From positions 1 through 7,695 of the forward strand of contig JAFWRL010000255.1 in NCBI GenBank assembly GCA_017520105.1: a stretch of DNA of 7,695 bases, read 5' to 3'. A model generated the notes under the pieces. The model was not told the origin of the DNA, ran no database searches, and saw nothing but the letters and a program-made list of their open reading frames with translations. The position numbers were made by a program, and so were the translations under genes. Every line of letters starts with the position of its first letter. Position 1 is the stretch's first letter. Source of the DNA: Fibrobacter sp. Lineage in GTDB: Bacteria; Fibrobacterota; Fibrobacteria; Fibrobacterales; Fibrobacteraceae. Of this stretch, positions 6,014 through 7,695 are shown one piece after another.

Positions 6014-6367
6014 GTAACGGTTTTCCTCATAATAATTCTTTTCGAATTCCTTTTGGGTGTATTTGATTTCTTTGCCTTGTTTGTCGGAGCAATTTAGAGT
6101 GGTTTCATCTTCATAAGCCCAACAAGAAACACCGTCTTCACAATGATAATATTTTTGGCATTTTGGAGCTGGTTGGAAGGTGCAGTTTTGACCGTTGTCG
6201 TCCGGATGAACGCCGTCTTCACAATAATAACCAGAAACTCCGTATTCGGGACACCCTATAGTAAGTGTGCATGCTGTAGGCTCGTTGCTAGAAGACGAAT
6301 TGTCATTGCAACCACCCCAGAAAAAGGCGGTCAGGGCGAGTGCTATTTTTTTCCAGTGCTTGTACAT
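6011..6367 (-). CDS. Short Cys-rich lipoprotein (type A)
   Basis: The 118-residue product begins M-Y-K-H-W-K-K and has a hydrophobic stretch ending A-F-F-W-G-G-C (Cys20), a lipoprotein signal almost the same as that of 4143-4547. A short N-D-N-S-S-S-S linker follows. The mature part is dense in cysteine (33, 39, 49, 62, 70, 76, 82, 93), so disulfides outside the cytoplasm are plausible. Residues about 70-118 form the shared module: Y-Y-H-C76, E-D-G, Cys82, Cys93, D-K-Q-G-K-E-I-K-Y-T, K-E-F and N-Y-Y. An extra Y-Y-C-E-D-G at 47-52 looks like a second, shorter copy of its beginning. The module is closest to the end of the 402-residue protein downstream. No Shine-Dalgarno is visible. Function is unknown. 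Confidence 0.85.
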   Translation of the reverse strand: MYKHWKKIALALTAFFWGGCNDNSSSSNEPTACTLTIGCPEYGVSGYYCEDGVHPDDNGQNCTFQPAPKCQKYYHCEDGVSCWAYEDETTLNCSDKQGKEIKYTQKEFEKNYYEENRY

Positions 6368-6395
6368 AATTAGGCTTTAGGTGGTAGGTAATAAT
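6368..6395 (-). repeat. Short array of 7-bp units abutting a start codon
   Basis: Units AATTAGG, CTTTAGG, TGGTAGG and a decayed TAATAAT follow the start codon complement (6365-6367) without a gap on the + strand. The remaining spacer to 6435 is AT-rich, and I see no further structure in it. Confidence 0.7.
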
Positions 6396-6435
6396 TAAAA
6401 TAATATTTTAGTTGTTGATGGCTAGGTTTTAAACG

Positions 6436-7410
6436 CTATTTCTCTGTTTCCTTTAGACAATTGTCAATATTCCTTTTTGCTATTTTTTCATTGTAATCTA
6501 ATATTTCCTGATAACGTGGGTTCACAATTGTTTCTCCGTCGCAGGTTTGCTTTAGAGCTAGATAACCAGTACAATTGCTTGGAAAATGCACTTGAAGTCT
6601 TTCTAGACAATTAGATTGGTTGTCTGAAAGAGAATCGCCTTTTTCTGTTTTGATGTTGTTAATAAGATAATCTATTTGTTTGATTAAAGAATCGGTAGCG
6701 TCGGTGCAACGGATAAAATCACTTTTTTGACAGAGTGGAGATGGTATTGCTGAGCTGCTTGATAAAGAACTTGAACTGGATTTGTTTTTTTCGGGAAATT
6801 TTTTTTCAAATTCTTCTTTAGTGTAAATGATTTTTTTGTCTCTTACATGGGTTTCAAGTGTGTATATTTCATTGTTGGAACAGTCGTAATAGGGAATTCT
6901 CTCATACTCCCAGCAATTGTCTTGATCGATGAAAAATGCTAGAGGTCCATACATCGTTTGAGGACCGAGATCATCTTCTAGCTCATATTCTTCTAATTCA
7001 TCTTCAAAATACTCTAATTCGCTTAAAGGTAAAGTTTTGTTGTTTTCTAAACTGTCTTTGAGTTCTTCAAGAGTTCTTTTGATTGGATAAAGGCATTTCC
7101 CATTGCGAAAATTGAGGGCGCACGCTACTGTGGTGTCGCCTGCAAGTTTGTAAGGTCTAGAAACGGTACTGCTGGAACTTGGGGCTTTGGCTTCAGATGA
7201 ACTGCTTGCGACCGCATCAGAAGAACTGCTTTCGACGGTGTTTTCGCTAGAGCTTTCTGTATTGCTGTTGGAACTTGCACTGGGGTCAACAGCGGATGAC
7301 GTGTCCTGAGCTATTGTCGGGAGCGCGCTGTCGTTTTCACTCGTACAGCTTGTCCAAAAGAGGGCTGTCGTCGTGAGCAAAAGTCTTTTCCAGTGCTTGC
7401 GGATGTTCAT
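6436..7410 (-). CDS. Long modular lipoprotein (type B), without the C-terminal Cys module
   Basis: The 324-residue product has the signal M-N-I-R-K-H-W-K-R ... A-L-F-W-T-S-C (Cys22) and a long Ser-rich linker (about 38-83). Domain I (about 86-208) has Cys97, Cys106, Cys166 and Cys177, an unusually acidic stretch (131-147, mostly Glu/Asp/Leu/Tyr) and the motif Y-Y-D-C ... Y-T-K-E-E-F-E-K-K-F (196-205). A second Ser linker lies at 211-220. Domain II (about 225-320) has Cys227, Cys235, Cys268, Cys280, Cys290 and Cys318 with T-C-D-G-E-T-I-V-N-P-R-Y. It is clearly a paralogue of 4603-5811 but stops where that protein continues into its Y-Y-x-C module. The signal and Ser-linker region is also very similar at the DNA level to that gene. 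No Shine-Dalgarno is seen before the ATG. Function is unknown. Confidence 0.86.
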   Translation of the reverse strand: MNIRKHWKRLLLTTTALFWTSCTSENDSALPTIAQDTSSAVDPSASSNSNTESSSENTVESSSSDAVASSSSEAKAPSSSSTVSRPYKLAGDTTVACALNFRNGKCLYPIKRTLEELKDSLENNKTLPLSELEYFEDELEEYELEDDLGPQTMYGPLAFFIDQDNCWEYERIPYYDCSNNEIYTLETHVRDKKIIYTKEEFEKKFPEKNKSSSSSLSSSSAIPSPLCQKSDFIRCTDATDSLIKQIDYLINNIKTEKGDSLSDNQSNCLERLQVHFPSNCTGYLALKQTCDGETIVNPRYQEILDYNEKIAKRNIDNCLKETEK

Positions 7411-7452
7411 AATTAAAGTCGGAAGTAGTCGGTAGGAAGTGGTTGGTGCTTA
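7411..7452 (-). repeat. Six 7-bp units abutting a start codon, divergent type
   Basis: From the start codon complement (7408-7410) the + strand divides into AATTAAA, then GTCGGAA, GTAGTCG, GTAGGAA, GTGGTTG and GTGCTTA. Five successive units begin with GT at a 7-base period. The sequence differs from the NNNTAGG units of the other spacers but the phase and position are the same. Confidence 0.6.
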
Positions 7453-7493
7453 GGTTTAAATTATATAAATAGAAGTTGAAAATGAATATTTTT

Positions 7494-7695
7494 TTAATGA
7501 ATGCGTTCACTTTTTACATAGTATTTTGATTTGAATTCGTCTTCGGTATAGATTGTCTTGTTATCTTGTTCGTCGCGACAGTCAAAAGTTTTCGTCTTAT
7601 CGTCGGTTTCCAGGAAGCAAACGACCTTGTCTTGGCAATAGTAGGTTTCTGCGCATGAGTAGGGCTTTGTGCATGAAGGGTCGTCGGGGCTCCAC
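7494..7695 (-). CDS. C-terminal part of a further type A Cys-rich lipoprotein, cut by the window edge
   Basis: An open frame of 66 codons plus a TAA stop (7494-7496) runs off the right edge, so its start and signal peptide are not visible. Reading toward the C-terminus it shows Y-Y-C-Q-D, a second Cys five residues on, D-C-R-D, I-Y-T-E-D-E-F-K-S-K-Y-Y and the ending V-K-S-E-R-I-H. This matches the module and the E-S-E-R-I-H ending of the lipoprotein at 4143-4547. The Cys-to-Cys spacing before D-C-R-D is 12 rather than the 10 residues in the paralogues. Its stop lies 83 bases upstream of the next lipoprotein start, so the lipoprotein run continues beyond this window. Confidence 0.8.
   Translation of the reverse strand, partial: WSPDDPSCTKPYSCAETYYCQDKVVCFLETDDKTKTFDCRDEQDNKTIYTEDEFKSKYYVKSERIH

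Overview
The window looks like a chromosomal segment of a Fibrobacter-type bacterium (Fibrobacterota, FCB group). The reasons are several secreted or lipid-anchored proteins with poly-serine linkers, a repeated N-terminal lipoprotein signature (K-H-W-K-K ... A-L-F-W-x-x-C), a possible type IX-like C-terminal tail on one exported protein, and a zinc-free type B ribosomal protein L31. This assignment rests on recalled family features, not on a database search.

Left part (1-1340, + strand): rpmE2 (ribosomal protein L31, type B) with a strong intrinsic terminator, then a lipoprotein gene (386-1282) with a carboxypeptidase-regulatory-like N-terminal domain and its own strong terminator. Middle (about 1341-2060): an apparently intact IS200-type insertion sequence with left- and right-end hairpins, a promoter-like pair and one Y1/HUH transposase gene (tnpA), and no tnpB. 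Next is an exported protein of unknown function (2168-2938, + strand), which converges on the right-hand cluster.

Right part (3021-7695, - strand) is the notable region. Transcription would run right to left through a partial lipoprotein (7494-7695), then 7410-6436, 6367-6011, 5811-4603 and 4547-4143, and finally a radical SAM/SPASM enzyme (4097-3021). The enzyme strongly resembles the 'rSAM/lipoprotein system' family that I recall as TIGR04133. The lipoproteins alternate between a short type (A) and a long, serine-linker type (B), giving A-B-A-B-A then rSAM. They share a distinctive signal peptide and a cysteine-rich C-terminal module, present in all but one (6436-7410). One B protein carries the A-type module fused at its end. 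My reading is a post-translational modification system in which the enzyme acts on this paralogous lipoprotein family. The chemistry is unknown.

The spacers of this cluster have unusual structure. They consist largely of degenerate 7-bp tandem units (+ strand consensus NNNTAGG, coding-strand CCTANNN). Most run in exact phase up to the ATG of the gene, and in two cases related units run into the stop codon of the upstream gene. None of the five visible starts in the cluster has a Shine-Dalgarno sequence, whereas the three + strand genes with a visible leader do.
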